Source: Clostridiaceae bacterium UBA5444
GTDB taxonomy: Bacteria > Bacillota > Clostridia > Clostridiales > Oxobacteraceae
Reading direction: 5' to 3'
DNA: 25,567 nucleotides
NCBI GenBank assembly: GCA_002426575.1
Contig: DIRE01000010.1
Span: 40,121 to 65,687, forward strand
Positions 16,947 through 24,798 of this stretch are shown here, piece by piece. Position numbers and translations under genes: made by a program. Below the pieces are notes generated by a model. It saw only the letters and a program-made list of their open reading frames with translations, was not told where the DNA came from and did no database searches. Positions within the stretch are counted from its first letter, which is position 1; each line of letters starts with the position of its first letter.

Positions 16947-17642
16947 TTATATTATGTTTCTTTCTTTCATGCTTATATATTTCCCATCACCTATTATTAT
17001 GTGATCAATTAAATCAATTCCAATTATCTTTCCAGCTTCATAAACTCTTTTTGTCACATCTATATCTTCCTTACTTGGTATAGGATCTCCTGAAGGATGA
17101 TTATGACATATTATAATTGAAGCGCTTGAATTTTTAATAGCTTCAATAAATACCTCTCTTGGGTGGACAATGGATGAGTTTAGACTTCCAATTGAAATAT
17201 CTTTTATAGATATAACAGAATTTTTTGTATTAAGAAGTATTAATCTGAGATGCTCTTTCTTTAAATATCTCATATCTTCCATAATAAGTTCTGCTGCATC
17301 CTTCGGTGTTTTTATAAAATAACTGTTATTATCTTTAAAGGATCTCACCCTTCTTCCTAACTCAAAAGATGCCTTTATTTGAGACGCCTTAGCAGGGCCT
17401 ATCCCCTTCATTTTTTTTAGTTCATCAAAACTAAGTTCACATAGGTGTCTTATGCCTCTTTCATCTGAAAGTAGTTTGGTTGCAAGGCCTATTGCAGAGT
17501 CAGATCTGTTTCCTGTTCTTAATATAATAGCAAGAAGTTCTATATTAGATAGTACTTCAGATCCATATTTAGCAAGTCTTTCTCTAGGCCTCTCAGATAT
17601 TGGCATATCTTTTATAGTCATATTTTTTTTATAATCATCCAT
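16947..17642 (-). CDS. radC: RadC family protein (JAMM/MPN+ domain)
   Basis: This 231-residue protein has an N-terminal helix-hairpin-helix region (MKGIGPAKASQIKASFEL, about 65-85) and a C-terminal MPN+ metalloprotease-like domain. The metal-site signature HNHPSGDPIPSKEDID lies at about 178-193. The biochemical function of RadC remains unclear despite its historic DNA-repair name. The ATG at 17642 has AGAGG seven bases upstream. A TTG two codons earlier overlaps that site. The gene lies between maf (15 bp) and mreB (27 bp), a common arrangement in Firmicutes. Confidence 0.94.
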   Translation of the reverse strand: MDDYKKNMTIKDMPISERPRERLAKYGSEVLSNIELLAIILRTGNRSDSAIGLATKLLSDERGIRHLCELSFDELKKMKGIGPAKASQIKASFELGRRVRSFKDNNSYFIKTPKDAAELIMEDMRYLKKEHLRLILLNTKNSVISIKDISIGSLNSSIVHPREVFIEAIKNSSASIIICHNHPSGDPIPSKEDIDVTKRVYEAGKIIGIDLIDHIIIGDGKYISMKERNII

Positions 17643-17657
17643 AAACAACCTCTTAAT

Positions 17658-18245
17658 CTACAGAAGCTTAACACCAAACTCCATTAAAAGATTTGAAAGC
17701 TTAAAAACTGGTAACCCCACTACATTGAAATAGCATCCATTTATCTTTTCCACAATTAAACTGCCATAACCCTGTATAGCATAGCTTCCTGCTTTATCAT
17801 AGGGCCTTTCTCTTTCAATATAACGGTTTATCTCATCTGGGGTAAGACTCTTTATCTTAACTCGGGTAGTTTCAAAGTCAACAGCGTATTTACCATTATA
17901 CACATTATAAACACATATCCCAGTATATACACTATGCCATTTACCTGAAAGCCTTCGTAGCATACCAAAAGCATCATCATAACTTTTCGGTTTTCCAAGT
18001 ATTTCAGAATCTAAAACAACAACCGTATCTGCACCTATTATTAATGCCTCCGCCTTTTCGCCTTTTTTTAAGTTTTGTGCTACACTTTCTGCTTTTTTAT
18101 ATGATAGATATTTAACAGTATCCTCAGGGTTTTTTATATCTTCTATCTTTTCATCAAAATTGCTCTCTATTACATCAAATTCCATGCCGATGTTTTCAAG
18201 TATTTTCTTTCTGCGAGGCGACTTTGAAGCAAGTATTATCCGCAT
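17658..18245 (-). CDS. maf: Maf-family nucleotide pyrophosphatase
   Basis: This 195-residue protein starts with the Maf signature LASKSPRRKKIL (residues 5-16) and has the catalytic IIGADTVVVLD (Asp about 73) and KPKSYDDAFGMLRRLSGKWH. Maf proteins hydrolyse dTTP, UTP and modified nucleotides to the monophosphates, and are linked to septum control in Bacillus. The ATG at 18245 is preceded by TTTGGAGGATAAT. An in-frame TTG four codons upstream overlaps the Shine-Dalgarno and was rejected. It is the second gene of the mre-min operon. Confidence 0.95.
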   Translation of the reverse strand: MRIILASKSPRRKKILENIGMEFDVIESNFDEKIEDIKNPEDTVKYLSYKKAESVAQNLKKGEKAEALIIGADTVVVLDSEILGKPKSYDDAFGMLRRLSGKWHSVYTGICVYNVYNGKYAVDFETTRVKIKSLTPDEINRYIERERPYDKAGSYAIQGYGSLIVEKINGCYFNVVGLPVFKLSNLLMEFGVKLL

Positions 18246-18263
18246 ATTATCCTCCAAATGATT

Positions 18264-18518
18264 CTAATGAGTTTTATATATTATTAGGGCTACAATGAGA
18301 CCTATAATAGACATAAAGTTCATATTTATTCCAAACCCAAATGTAATATTAACCACCTTAAGGTCAATTGGAAGAGGACCTGCACTAACCACAAAGCTTT
18401 TAGCAAGCAATTCAGGAAGGTATGGCTTTAATAAATCACCAACGAAGCTTCCAATAATTGCACAGCATAAGGACAAAACAATTAAATATCCTATACTTTT
18501 ATGTGTCTTCCCTACCAT
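18264..18518 (-). CDS. Small DUF4321-type membrane protein
   Basis: This 84-residue protein has two predicted membrane helices (about 9-30 and 62-81) separated by a loop with LKPYLPELL and FVVSAGPLPIDLKVV. The layout and the GINMNFMSIIGL block fit the DUF4321 family, found just upstream of maf/radC/mreB in clostridia; no function is known. The ATG at 18518, behind AAGGGGGAA, is preferred to the ATG at 18572, which has no Shine-Dalgarno. It is probably the first gene of the operon, 18 bp before maf. Confidence 0.8.
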   Translation of the reverse strand: MVGKTHKSIGYLIVLSLCCAIIGSFVGDLLKPYLPELLAKSFVVSAGPLPIDLKVVNITFGFGINMNFMSIIGLIVALIIYKTH

Positions 18519-18658
18519 GATTTTTCCCCCTTGGCTGATTATTATTCCATTATTTATGAAATAGTTTATCATTATTTTTCTATCATATAAATAAAATAAA
18601 ACTATTCTCGGAATTAATGTATATAAAGCTGAAATTTATACATTCTTTTTTATTTAGC

Positions 18659-18822
18659 TATTATTTTAGGTTGCTGTTGTCTTTAAACCGGATATGCTGA
18701 TTTGACTTTTGCTGCTCCGAAATGCCTATTTTTTTAAAATAAATAAAGTTGATAAAATAGGCATTTAAGTCGCTGCAAAAGTAAAATCACATATCCTAAA
18801 ATCAGCACTGTAATAGAACATA
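18659..18822 (+). repeat. Long hairpin repeat, copy 3
   Basis: This third full copy is about 164 bp and the most divergent at its ends. It retains TTTAAACCGGATATG, GCTGCTCCGAAATGCC, GGCATTTAAGTCGCTGC and CATATCCT. The loop TAAAATAAATAAAG is identical to that of copy 1. Its middle stem pairs ACTTTTGC with GCAAAAGT, replacing the CCGC/GCG pairs of copy 1. It lies between the NlpC/P60 terminator and the mre operon's first gene and has no coding capacity. Confidence 0.88.
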
Positions 18823-18955
18823 ACCTTTTATTAAAGAACTTAATTCCTCATAATAGTTTATCATTTAATTATATATGAAACAAGTATTACAGTTTCTTAT
18901 ATTCACTGTAACTTATAAACATCTAATGAAGTAAATAGAAAATATAGAAAGTACA

Positions 18956-19014
18956 GAAAGCATCTATAGATTTTATGCTTAATTTAGCCATTAATAAAAT
19001 CTATAGATGCTTTC
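18956..19014 (-). terminator. Terminator of the NlpC/P60 gene
   Basis: Perfect 20-base arms (18956-18975 and 18995-19014) with a 19-base loop begin one base after the NlpC/P60 stop codon. The minus-strand tail is TGTACTTTCTATATTTTC, T-rich but without an unbroken T-run. The length and perfection of the stem make a terminator or a 3'-end stabilising hairpin likely. Confidence 0.75.
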
Positions 19015-19015
19015 C

Positions 19016-19600
19016 TTAACCAATGATTCGTCTTGCGGTTACATATCGTCGGCTATAATAACTTTCGCTAAGCCTGCTGACTGTAATCCCGCTGCTAGTT
19101 GCTGCATGTATAAAACTTCCTCCACCTATATATATGCCAACATGTGAAATACTACTATTTCCCGAGGTTGCAAAAAAGACCAAATCCCCCGGCTTTAAAT
19201 TATTTTTTGGCACTGCAATCCCATAAGCGGATTGACCTCTTGCGGTGTGCGGTAGTTTTATACCGAAGTTACCCATGACATGCATCGTAAAGCCTGAACA
19301 ATCAAATCCATTAGGTCCTGAAGCTCCATAAACATACCTAGTTCCAGTATACTTTTTAGCATAGGATAATACAGAACTTATATCTGCGCTCCCCATAAAT
19401 GCCCCGCTACCTCTTGAGGCAACCTTGATAGGCTTTGTACTGGTACTTCGTTTATTGCTGCTGCTTGCACTTACTTCAGGTTTTTTAACCTTTACCTTTT
19501 TTGAAGGATTTGATATAGCATAAGCTTTTCCATTCTGGAAAATGCATATAAGGGATAATACAGCAGTGAGTAGGAGAACCTTTCTTATAAAGGCACCCAT
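19016..19600 (-). CDS. Secreted NlpC/P60 cell-wall endopeptidase
   Basis: This 194-residue protein has a signal peptide (MGAFIRKV, hydrophobic core, cleavage near AYA at 28). A basic Ser/Lys/Thr linker (30-65) follows, then an NlpC/P60 domain (about 75-192). Catalytic residues are Cys101 in FDCSGF, His153 in SHVGIYIG and His165 in FIHAATS. Such enzymes cut peptide stems of peptidoglycan, typically gamma-D-glutamyl-diamino acid bonds. The ATG at 19600 follows GGAGGGAG. An ATG-like extension 22 codons upstream would run through the riboswitch and is rejected. It is a single-gene unit under the c-di-AMP riboswitch and the promoter at 19846-19875. Confidence 0.93.
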   Translation of the reverse strand: MGAFIRKVLLLTAVLSLICIFQNGKAYAISNPSKKVKVKKPEVSASSSNKRSTSTKPIKVASRGSGAFMGSADISSVLSYAKKYTGTRYVYGASGPNGFDCSGFTMHVMGNFGIKLPHTARGQSAYGIAVPKNNLKPGDLVFFATSGNSSISHVGIYIGGGSFIHAATSSGITVSRLSESYYSRRYVTARRIIG

Positions 19601-19616
19601 TTTAACACTCCCTCCA

Positions 19617-19731
19617 CGGCCTCCGAAGTTAGTTGACGGATGCGGGGCGAAGGAAACCCCTACCACCTATGCGATGGATTAACCCCATAAATAATATCCT
19701 CCGTACCATCAATGGATGGATTCGGCCTATT
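19617..19731 (-). ncRNA. Cyclic di-AMP riboswitch (ydaO-yuaA type)
   Basis: Read on the minus strand, the leader of the NlpC/P60 gene contains the conserved aptamer blocks in order: GGCCGAATCC, GGTACGGAGGA, TGGGGTTAATCC, GGTAGGGG, CCCCGCATCCGTCA and CTAACTTCGGAGGCC. These match the ydaO-yuaA aptamers as I know them, for example that of Thermoanaerobacter tengcongensis. This class senses c-di-AMP and normally turns off cell-wall hydrolase and osmolyte genes. The aptamer ends only two or three bases before the gene's GGAGG site. There is no room for a downstream terminator, so control is probably at translation initiation. Confidence 0.92.
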
Positions 19732-19771
19732 TAAAGTTATATTACCCTCCTGCTGTTAGGCTGTAGGATTT

Positions 19772-19812
19772 AGCCAATAACTTGTCTAATCCATTAATTA
19801 GAGCTATTGGCT
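19772..19812 (-). other. Extra 5'-leader hairpin upstream of the riboswitch
   Basis: AGCCAATA and TATTGGCT form an 8-bp outer stem with an inner CTAAT/ATTAG stem. They lie about 30 bases after the predicted transcription start and about 40 bases before the aptamer. It is not part of the known ydaO aptamer. It may protect the 5' end of the mRNA or be a separate regulatory element. Confidence 0.55.
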
Positions 19813-19845
19813 TTCTAATCATCTCCTAACAAATGCTTCTTCTAT

Positions 19846-19875
19846 ATTATAACAATTATAGTCATTAATTATCAA
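19846..19875 (-). promoter_or_regulatory. Sigma-A-type promoter of the riboswitch-NlpC/P60 unit
   Basis: The minus strand has TTGATA (19875-19870), an 18-base spacer and a perfect TATAAT (19851-19846). Transcription would start near 19839 and give a leader of about 240 nucleotides that contains the extra hairpin and the whole aptamer. Confidence 0.8.
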
Positions 19876-19891
19876 TACTTTTTTTATATAT

Positions 19892-19931
19892 AATTACAAA
19901 TTAAATAGTTTCATACTATTAAAATATAATT
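19892..19931 (-). terminator. Weak AT-only hairpin after the lytic transglycosylase gene
   Basis: An imperfect A/T stem centred on AATAGT/ACTATT with a 5-base loop begins just after the transglycosylase stop. It has no G-C core and no clean T-run on the minus strand, so it is at most a weak end signal for the polA-coaE-transglycosylase unit. Confidence 0.3.
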
Positions 19932-19932
19932 A

Positions 19933-20517
19933 TTAGAATTTAGGATAGAGCCATTTGTATATTTTATAATCATATTTTACCTTTTTTATATAATTTTTTG
20001 TTTCTTTAAAGGGAATGTCATCAAGGTATTTGCCTGTCTTGCTATGCTCTTTATCGTTTAACCACTTGTTAACATTTCCCCTACCACCATTATATGCAGC
20101 AAGTATCAATACTAGATTATTTTCATCTTTAGGGGAGCCAAATTCTTCTATTAAATTGTTAATATACCAACACCCTATCCTTATATTCTGTTCCGGGTCA
20201 TACAACATTTCATCATTAAATTCCGTAATATTTAGCTTTTCTGCAACCCACTTTCCTGTAGATGGTGTTATTTGCATAAGTCCTTTGGCAGACTTTTTTG
20301 ACTCGGCTCTTGGATTATAAGAGCTTTCTACTTTTATAATTGCACTTATTAAATAAGGATCTAATTCATATTCTGCTGTATATTTTATTATATAACTTTT
20401 ATACTTAAGTGGATAAAAGCGTTTTATAATACTTTTGTATTGAATAGATGCAACCGCTACTAAAACTAAAATAACCCCAATTATTATAGTGCATCTATTT
20501 ACTCCATGTTTATGCAT
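19933..20517 (-). CDS. Membrane-anchored lytic transglycosylase (SLT family)
   Basis: This 194-residue protein has an N-terminal membrane segment (about 10-25) and an SLT domain. The catalytic Glu64 is in IIKVESSYNP, followed by AKGLMQITPSTG and LAAYNGGRGNVNKW. It cleaves the MurNAc-GlcNAc bond with 1,6-anhydro ring formation outside the membrane. The ATG at 20517 has GGAGG five bases upstream, inside the end of coaE, giving a 19-bp overlap. The earlier ATG at 20529 overlaps the Shine-Dalgarno and is rejected. It is the last gene of the polA-coaE run and is followed by the leader of a second wall hydrolase. Confidence 0.93.
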   Translation of the reverse strand: MHKHGVNRCTIIIGVILVLVAVASIQYKSIIKRFYPLKYKSYIIKYTAEYELDPYLISAIIKVESSYNPRAESKKSAKGLMQITPSTGKWVAEKLNITEFNDEMLYDPEQNIRIGCWYINNLIEEFGSPKDENNLVLILAAYNGGRGNVNKWLNDKEHSKTGKYLDDIPFKETKNYIKKVKYDYKIYKWLYPKF

Positions 20518-21113
20518 CTTAACCTCCATAAACTAGCAACCTGCCTTTTAGTATCTTCAATATCACCTGTATTATAGATAATATCTCCACCTAGTCTTTT
20601 TACAATCTCTAACTTTTTATCTATCGGCAGCTGTGAGTTAATCCTATTTATTGCCTCATCTTCTGTTATACAATCTCTTTTCATAAGTCGTATTAGCTGA
20701 GTCATTGGCTCTGTATAAACAAGCCAAACCTTATCACATAGGCAATCCATTCCAGACTCAAGTAAAACTGCCGCATCAATTATAATTATATCATTTGGGT
20801 TAATGTTTTTTAAACTGTCTATTTCTTGCATTATTACCTTTTTAATCTCAGGATGTGTTATGCTGTTTAATCTATTAAGCTTATCTTTATCATTAAAAAC
20901 TATTTTTCCAAGAGCTTTTCTGTTTAAAGTGCCATCTTTATTTAATACAGGCGGCCCAAACTCTTTTACTATGGTGCGTAAAATATGGTGTCCAGGCTTA
21001 ACTATTTCCCGAGCAATTATATCAGCATCTATAATTGATCCTCCTAATTCTTTTAATATATTGGACACAGTGCTCTTTCCGCTAGCAATTCCTCCAGTTA
21101 ATCCTACTATTAT
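20499..21113 (-). CDS. coaE: Dephospho-CoA kinase, non-canonical start codon
   Basis: The product phosphorylates dephospho-CoA at the 3'-OH, the last step of CoA synthesis. The P-loop GLTGGIASGKST, the IIDADIIAREIV region and ATP-lid residues are intact, and the length (about 204) is normal. No ATG, GTG or TTG lies between the polA stop (21134-21132, same frame) and the P-loop. The codons available are GTT, ATA, GGG, GGG, ATT, ACT, ATA, ATA and GTA. I place the start at the ATA at 21113, seven bases after a GGGGGG stretch, which gives the family-like N-terminus M-I-V-G-L-T-G-G. ATT at 21119 is the alternative. The first standard start, a GTG at 21068, would delete the P-loop. The end overlaps the transglycosylase gene by 19 bp. 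Confidence 0.85.
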   Translation of the reverse strand: MIVGLTGGIASGKSTVSNILKELGGSIIDADIIAREIVKPGHHILRTIVKEFGPPVLNKDGTLNRKALGKIVFNDKDKLNRLNSITHPEIKKVIMQEIDSLKNINPNDIIIIDAAVLLESGMDCLCDKVWLVYTEPMTQLIRLMKRDCITEDEAINRINSQLPIDKKLEIVKRLGGDIIYNTGDIEDTKRQVASLWRLRCINME

Positions 21114-21131
21114 AGTAATCCCCCCTATAAC

Positions 21132-23765
21132 TTACTTAGCCTCAAACCAGCTTTCACCTATGTTAATATCTACCTCTAATGGCACATCTAATTCTACTGC
21201 AGATTCCATTATATACTTTACAATTGCCTTAACCTCTTCTACTTCATCTTTATGAACTTCAATTATCAATTCATCATGAACCTGAAGTATTAACTTTGAT
21301 TTTAATTCTCTCTTTTTAAGTTCATAATATACCTTTATCATTGCCACCTTTATTATATCTGCAGCACTGCCCTGTATTGGTGTATTCATTGCTAATCTTT
21401 CACCAAAAGACCTTACATTAAAGTTAGATGATTTTATCTCTGGTATATACCTTCTGCGATTTAATATTGTAGTAACATAGCCATTTTGCTTTGCAAAGCT
21501 TATAGAATTATCCATATATTCCTTTACTTTTTCATATCTATTTAAATAATTATCTATATAATCTTTAGCTTCTTTCCTTGATATCCCAATATCTTTAGAT
21601 AATCCATAATCACTTATACCATATACTATTCCAAAGTTTACTGCTTTAGCTCTGCTTCTCATAAGTGGAGTAACTTCATCCATTGGAACATTAAATACTT
21701 CTGAAGCCGTCTTTTTATGTATATCATCTTTATTATAAAAGGCTTCAATTAAATTAGTATCTTTTGATATATGAGCTAATACTCTAAGTTCAATCTGTGA
21801 ATAATCAGCAGACAATATAAGAAAGTCATCAGTTGATGGTACAAACACCTTTCTAATTCTCCTGCCCATCTCAAGCCTCACAGGAATGTTCTGTAGATTA
21901 GGTTCTGTGCTGCTTATCCTTCCTGTTGCCGTTACCGTCTGATTAAAGCTTGAGTGGATCTTCTGGTCTTCTCTTACTATGTTTAAAAGCCCATCAACAT
22001 ATGTGGATTTAAGCTTCATAATCTGCCTATACTCAAGTATATTACCTACAATCTCATGCTGAGGTGCTAGCTTTTCGAGTACTTCTGCATCGGTAGAATA
22101 GCCAGTTTTTGTTTTCTTTATTACTGGAAGGTTTAACCTTTCAAAAAGTATCACTCCAAGCTGTTTGGGAGAATTTATATTAAACTCTTCCCCTGCATAA
22201 GAATATATTTGCCCAGTAAGCCTATCAATATCCTTTGTAAATTCTTCAGATAAATTAATAAGCATATCTTTATTTACAGTAAAGCCTTCTATCTCCATGT
22301 AGGCTAATACTTCTATTAATGGGTGCTCAACTTTATAGTAAAGGTCAGCCATGTCCATATCTTTTAGCTTTTCTCTTAAAACATCATAAAGCTTAAAAAC
22401 TTTTATGGATTCAGTGCAAATATAGCTTTTCACTATATCCGTATTCTCTTGAGATTTAGAGGCATCTTCAATATCTTTTATTGTAGGGATTGATTCATTT
22501 AAAAACTTATATGACATATCGCTTACACTATAAGAGCTCTCAGATGGATTGAGCAGATAAGCTGCTATGGCAGTATCAAATTCAAGACCTTTGAGTATAA
22601 TGCCATGCTTATATAGGCTAATATAAGCATCTTTTGCATCATGAGATATTTTTTTAATATTCTCATCTTCAAATATGCCCTTTAACATGTTTATAAATTT
22701 GTGATCAGGTGGTATATATAGCGGGTCTCTTCCTTCTGCATATATACCTATCCCCTCTATATCTGTATTATTAAAATCGCTCCCTCTTATATTAAATACA
22801 AATGAAAACATACCTTTCTTTTTAATATATTCTGTAATATCTAATATGGTTTTTTCATCTGCAATTATGTAGTTTTCTAATTGAGAAGCTTTAGCATCTT
22901 CAGATGAAGGTATTTTATCTAATAGACTTTTAAACCCTAATTCTTTAAAAAGAGACTTTATTTTTTCATTATCTGGTTCCTTTTTCTTCATCTCACCTAA
23001 ATCAAAGTCAATAGGCACGTCTGTTACAATGGTTGCAAGTTTTTTGCTAAACTCTGCTTGTTCCTTATATTCTTCCATAAGCTCTCTAATTCTTTTTCTT
23101 TCAATCTTATCTATATTTTCAATTACACTCTCAACACTTCCAAATTGGGTAATTAACTTTAATGCAGTCTTCTCTCCAACTCCTGGAACCCCAGGTATAT
23201 TATCTGATTGATCCCCCATAAGGCCTTTAAGATCAATAAACTGTGTAGGAGTTACACTGTACTTCTCATACAATGCCTTTTCATCATAGACATCTACTTC
23301 AGTTATACCTTTTCTTGTAATTGCTACTTTTACATTCTGAGAAATAAGTTGGAGTGCATCTCTGTCCCCCGTATAAATAAGGACATCCATTTTAGAGCCA
23401 TATTCTTTTGCTAAGGTTCCTATTATATCATCAGCCTCATACCCATCTAACTCAAGTATTCCAATATTAAATGCCTTAAGTATATCTTTAACTAAAGGGA
23501 ACTGCTCGTTAAGCTCTTGAGGCATTTTCTTTCTTCCCGCTTTATACTCTGCATATTCTTTATGTCTAAATGTTGGAGCTTTCCTATCAAAAGCAGTTAT
23601 AATATAATCTGGATTCTCATCATTTATTATTTTTAGAAGCATTGTAGTAAAACCATATGCTGCATTTGTATGAACTCCCTCAGAATTAGTCAATGGTGGT
23701 AATGCATAATAAGCTCTATTCATAAGACTATTTCCATCTATTATAATTAATTTTTCCTTATTCAC
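21132..23765 (-). CDS. polA: DNA polymerase I
   Basis: This protein of about 877 residues has three domains. The first is a 5'-3' exonuclease (1-290, IIIDGNSLMNRAYYALPP and GVPGVGEKTALKLI). The second is a 3'-5' exonuclease-like domain (about 300-470). The third is the family A polymerase, with motif A LSADYSQIELRVLAH (about 648), motif B RAKAVNFGIVYGISDYGLS and motif C QVHDEL (about 827). In the proofreading domain the usual metal-binding Asp-x-Glu is Asn-Ile-Arg, so proofreading is probably lost, as in other Gram-positive Pol I enzymes. GTG at 23765 is preferred because GAGGAG lies eight bases before it; the ATG at 23771 is only two bases from that site. coaE follows after 18 bp. Confidence 0.96.
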   Translation of the reverse strand: MNKEKLIIIDGNSLMNRAYYALPPLTNSEGVHTNAAYGFTTMLLKIINDENPDYIITAFDRKAPTFRHKEYAEYKAGRKKMPQELNEQFPLVKDILKAFNIGILELDGYEADDIIGTLAKEYGSKMDVLIYTGDRDALQLISQNVKVAITRKGITEVDVYDEKALYEKYSVTPTQFIDLKGLMGDQSDNIPGVPGVGEKTALKLITQFGSVESVIENIDKIERKRIRELMEEYKEQAEFSKKLATIVTDVPIDFDLGEMKKKEPDNEKIKSLFKELGFKSLLDKIPSSEDAKASQLENYIIADEKTILDITEYIKKKGMFSFVFNIRGSDFNNTDIEGIGIYAEGRDPLYIPPDHKFINMLKGIFEDENIKKISHDAKDAYISLYKHGIILKGLEFDTAIAAYLLNPSESSYSVSDMSYKFLNESIPTIKDIEDASKSQENTDIVKSYICTESIKVFKLYDVLREKLKDMDMADLYYKVEHPLIEVLAYMEIEGFTVNKDMLINLSEEFTKDIDRLTGQIYSYAGEEFNINSPKQLGVILFERLNLPVIKKTKTGYSTDAEVLEKLAPQHEIVGNILEYRQIMKLKSTYVDGLLNIVREDQKIHSSFNQTVTATGRISSTEPNLQNIPVRLEMGRRIRKVFVPSTDDFLILSADYSQIELRVLAHISKDTNLIEAFYNKDDIHKKTASEVFNVPMDEVTPLMRSRAKAVNFGIVYGISDYGLSKDIGISRKEAKDYIDNYLNRYEKVKEYMDNSISFAKQNGYVTTILNRRRYIPEIKSSNFNVRSFGERLAMNTPIQGSAADIIKVAMIKVYYELKKRELKSKLILQVHDELIIEVHKDEVEEVKAIVKYIMESAVELDVPLEVDINIGESWFEAK

Positions 23766-23843
23766 ATACATCTCTCCTCTGCAATTAAGCCATTTTAACA
23801 TTTATTATTAGCCATATATAAGTATATCATAACAGAATACCGT

Positions 23844-23878
23844 AAAAAAAGAAGATACCCATTCTTTAAGTATCTCCC
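23844..23878 (-). terminator. Rho-independent terminator of the sigma/anti-sigma operon
   Basis: On the minus strand GGGAGATAC pairs with GTATCTTCT (two G-U pairs), with an 11-base loop. A run of seven T follows. It begins 11 bases after the anti-sigma stop and separates that operon from polA. Confidence 0.85.
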
Positions 23879-23889
23879 TTATATATTAT

Positions 23890-24777
23890 CTATTTCTTAT
23901 TTATTTTTACTTTGGCACACCCAATGCTTTTTTCTATATCTTCTATACTTTTTTGATTCACTTCAGCTTTTTTATCTATATTTATGCCATCTTCTTTTTC
24001 TTTATTTAACTTTTCTCTTTCAGATAACAATTCTCTATATTTATCTTCAAGATTAATATAAGAAACATTAACATCTTCTATATTAAAATTATCTTTTAAC
24101 TTTTTAATTAGTATATCTATATTGCTTTCTTCAATTATATAAGTATCTGCCTGTTGCGCTTGTGTTTTTACTTCCATTTCCCTTATTATTTCTACAATAT
24201 CTTTATAATACTTTTTATATTCACTTTTTGTAATATTAATATTCACTTCTGCTGTATTGATTTTCTCTGCATCTTTCATAGCAGTGCTTAACCCACCTTT
24301 TTCTTTTGGATTTTCACCAGATGTAAACATTTGTTTATCACTAGAGGTAGCATTTTCTTCAGATACTTTCTTATCTTGACTAACAGCTGCATTCTCCTTT
24401 ATATTTGCCATATCTAACTTAGCTTTTTTATTACCACCCAGCATACCTACTCCAATTGATACAGCAATTGTAATAACTGCTGCAGAAATGGCAATTCCAT
24501 ACTTTTTACTATATTTTAAAAAGCCAATACTTCTATTAGCTTTTGTATTTTCCTTTTCCAATCTATTTATAAGGTCATCATGGAAATCTTTAGGGGCATC
24601 TTCCTCTTCTATATTTTCACATGATTTTACAATACTTTTGAGAAGTTCGTATTCTGCCTTACAGCTATGACATTCATTTATATGTTTCTCAACTTCTATA
24701 TATATATCATCATTATTTTTATATCTTTCATTATCTACATATTCAGACAATAATTCTAATACTTCAGAGCACTCCAT
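23890..24777 (-). CDS. Zinc-finger anti-sigma factor with extracytoplasmic coiled coil
   Basis: This 295-residue protein has an N-terminal anti-sigma domain (about 1-75) with the zinc signature His32-x3-Cys36-x2-Cys39 in KHINECHSCK. One membrane helix lies at about 93-115, followed by a large outer part. The outer part (about 155-290) has an AEVNINI strand region and a Lys/Glu-rich coiled coil (EDKYRELLSEREKLNKEK), resembling DUF4349-type domains. It should hold the ECF sigma factor at the membrane until an envelope signal is sensed. The ATG at 24777 follows GGGAGGGG; the ATG six codons earlier overlaps that site. It is 21 bp after the sigma gene, the usual pairing, and ends before a strong terminator. 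Confidence 0.9.
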   Translation of the reverse strand: MECSEVLELLSEYVDNERYKNNDDIYIEVEKHINECHSCKAEYELLKSIVKSCENIEEEDAPKDFHDDLINRLEKENTKANRSIGFLKYSKKYGIAISAAVITIAVSIGVGMLGGNKKAKLDMANIKENAAVSQDKKVSEENATSSDKQMFTSGENPKEKGGLSTAMKDAEKINTAEVNINITKSEYKKYYKDIVEIIREMEVKTQAQQADTYIIEESNIDILIKKLKDNFNIEDVNVSYINLEDKYRELLSEREKLNKEKEDGINIDKKAEVNQKSIEDIEKSIGCAKVKINKK

Positions 24778-24798
24778 ATATACCCCTCCCTTCATTAC

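Larger units (their letters stand above)
18519..19015. other. 497-bp intergenic region upstream of the mre operon
   Basis: The gap contains repeat copy 3 and the terminator at 18956-19014. The AT-rich 140 bp next to the DUF4321 gene should hold the operon promoter. The best match is TTTATA-N17-TAAACT on the minus strand near 18560-18590, with only four of six consensus bases in each box. Between the repeat and the terminator a 7-bp stem (TTACAGT/ACTGTAA, 18887-18911) is visible. No protein-coding gene is supported on either strand. Confidence 0.55.

Noticed and set aside
19601..19666. An N-terminal extension of the NlpC/P60 protein through 19666
   Set aside because: It would translate the riboswitch 3' half, and the signal peptide begins at the ATG at 19600, which has its own Shine-Dalgarno.
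19741..19812. A second riboswitch (c-di-GMP type) in the NlpC/P60 leader
   Set aside because: The sequence lacks the conserved GEMM-I core; only generic hairpins are visible.
20499..21068. coaE as a truncated gene starting at the GTG at 21068
   Set aside because: The same frame continues upstream with an intact, correctly placed P-loop and normal family length. The gene is complete; only the start codon is unusual.
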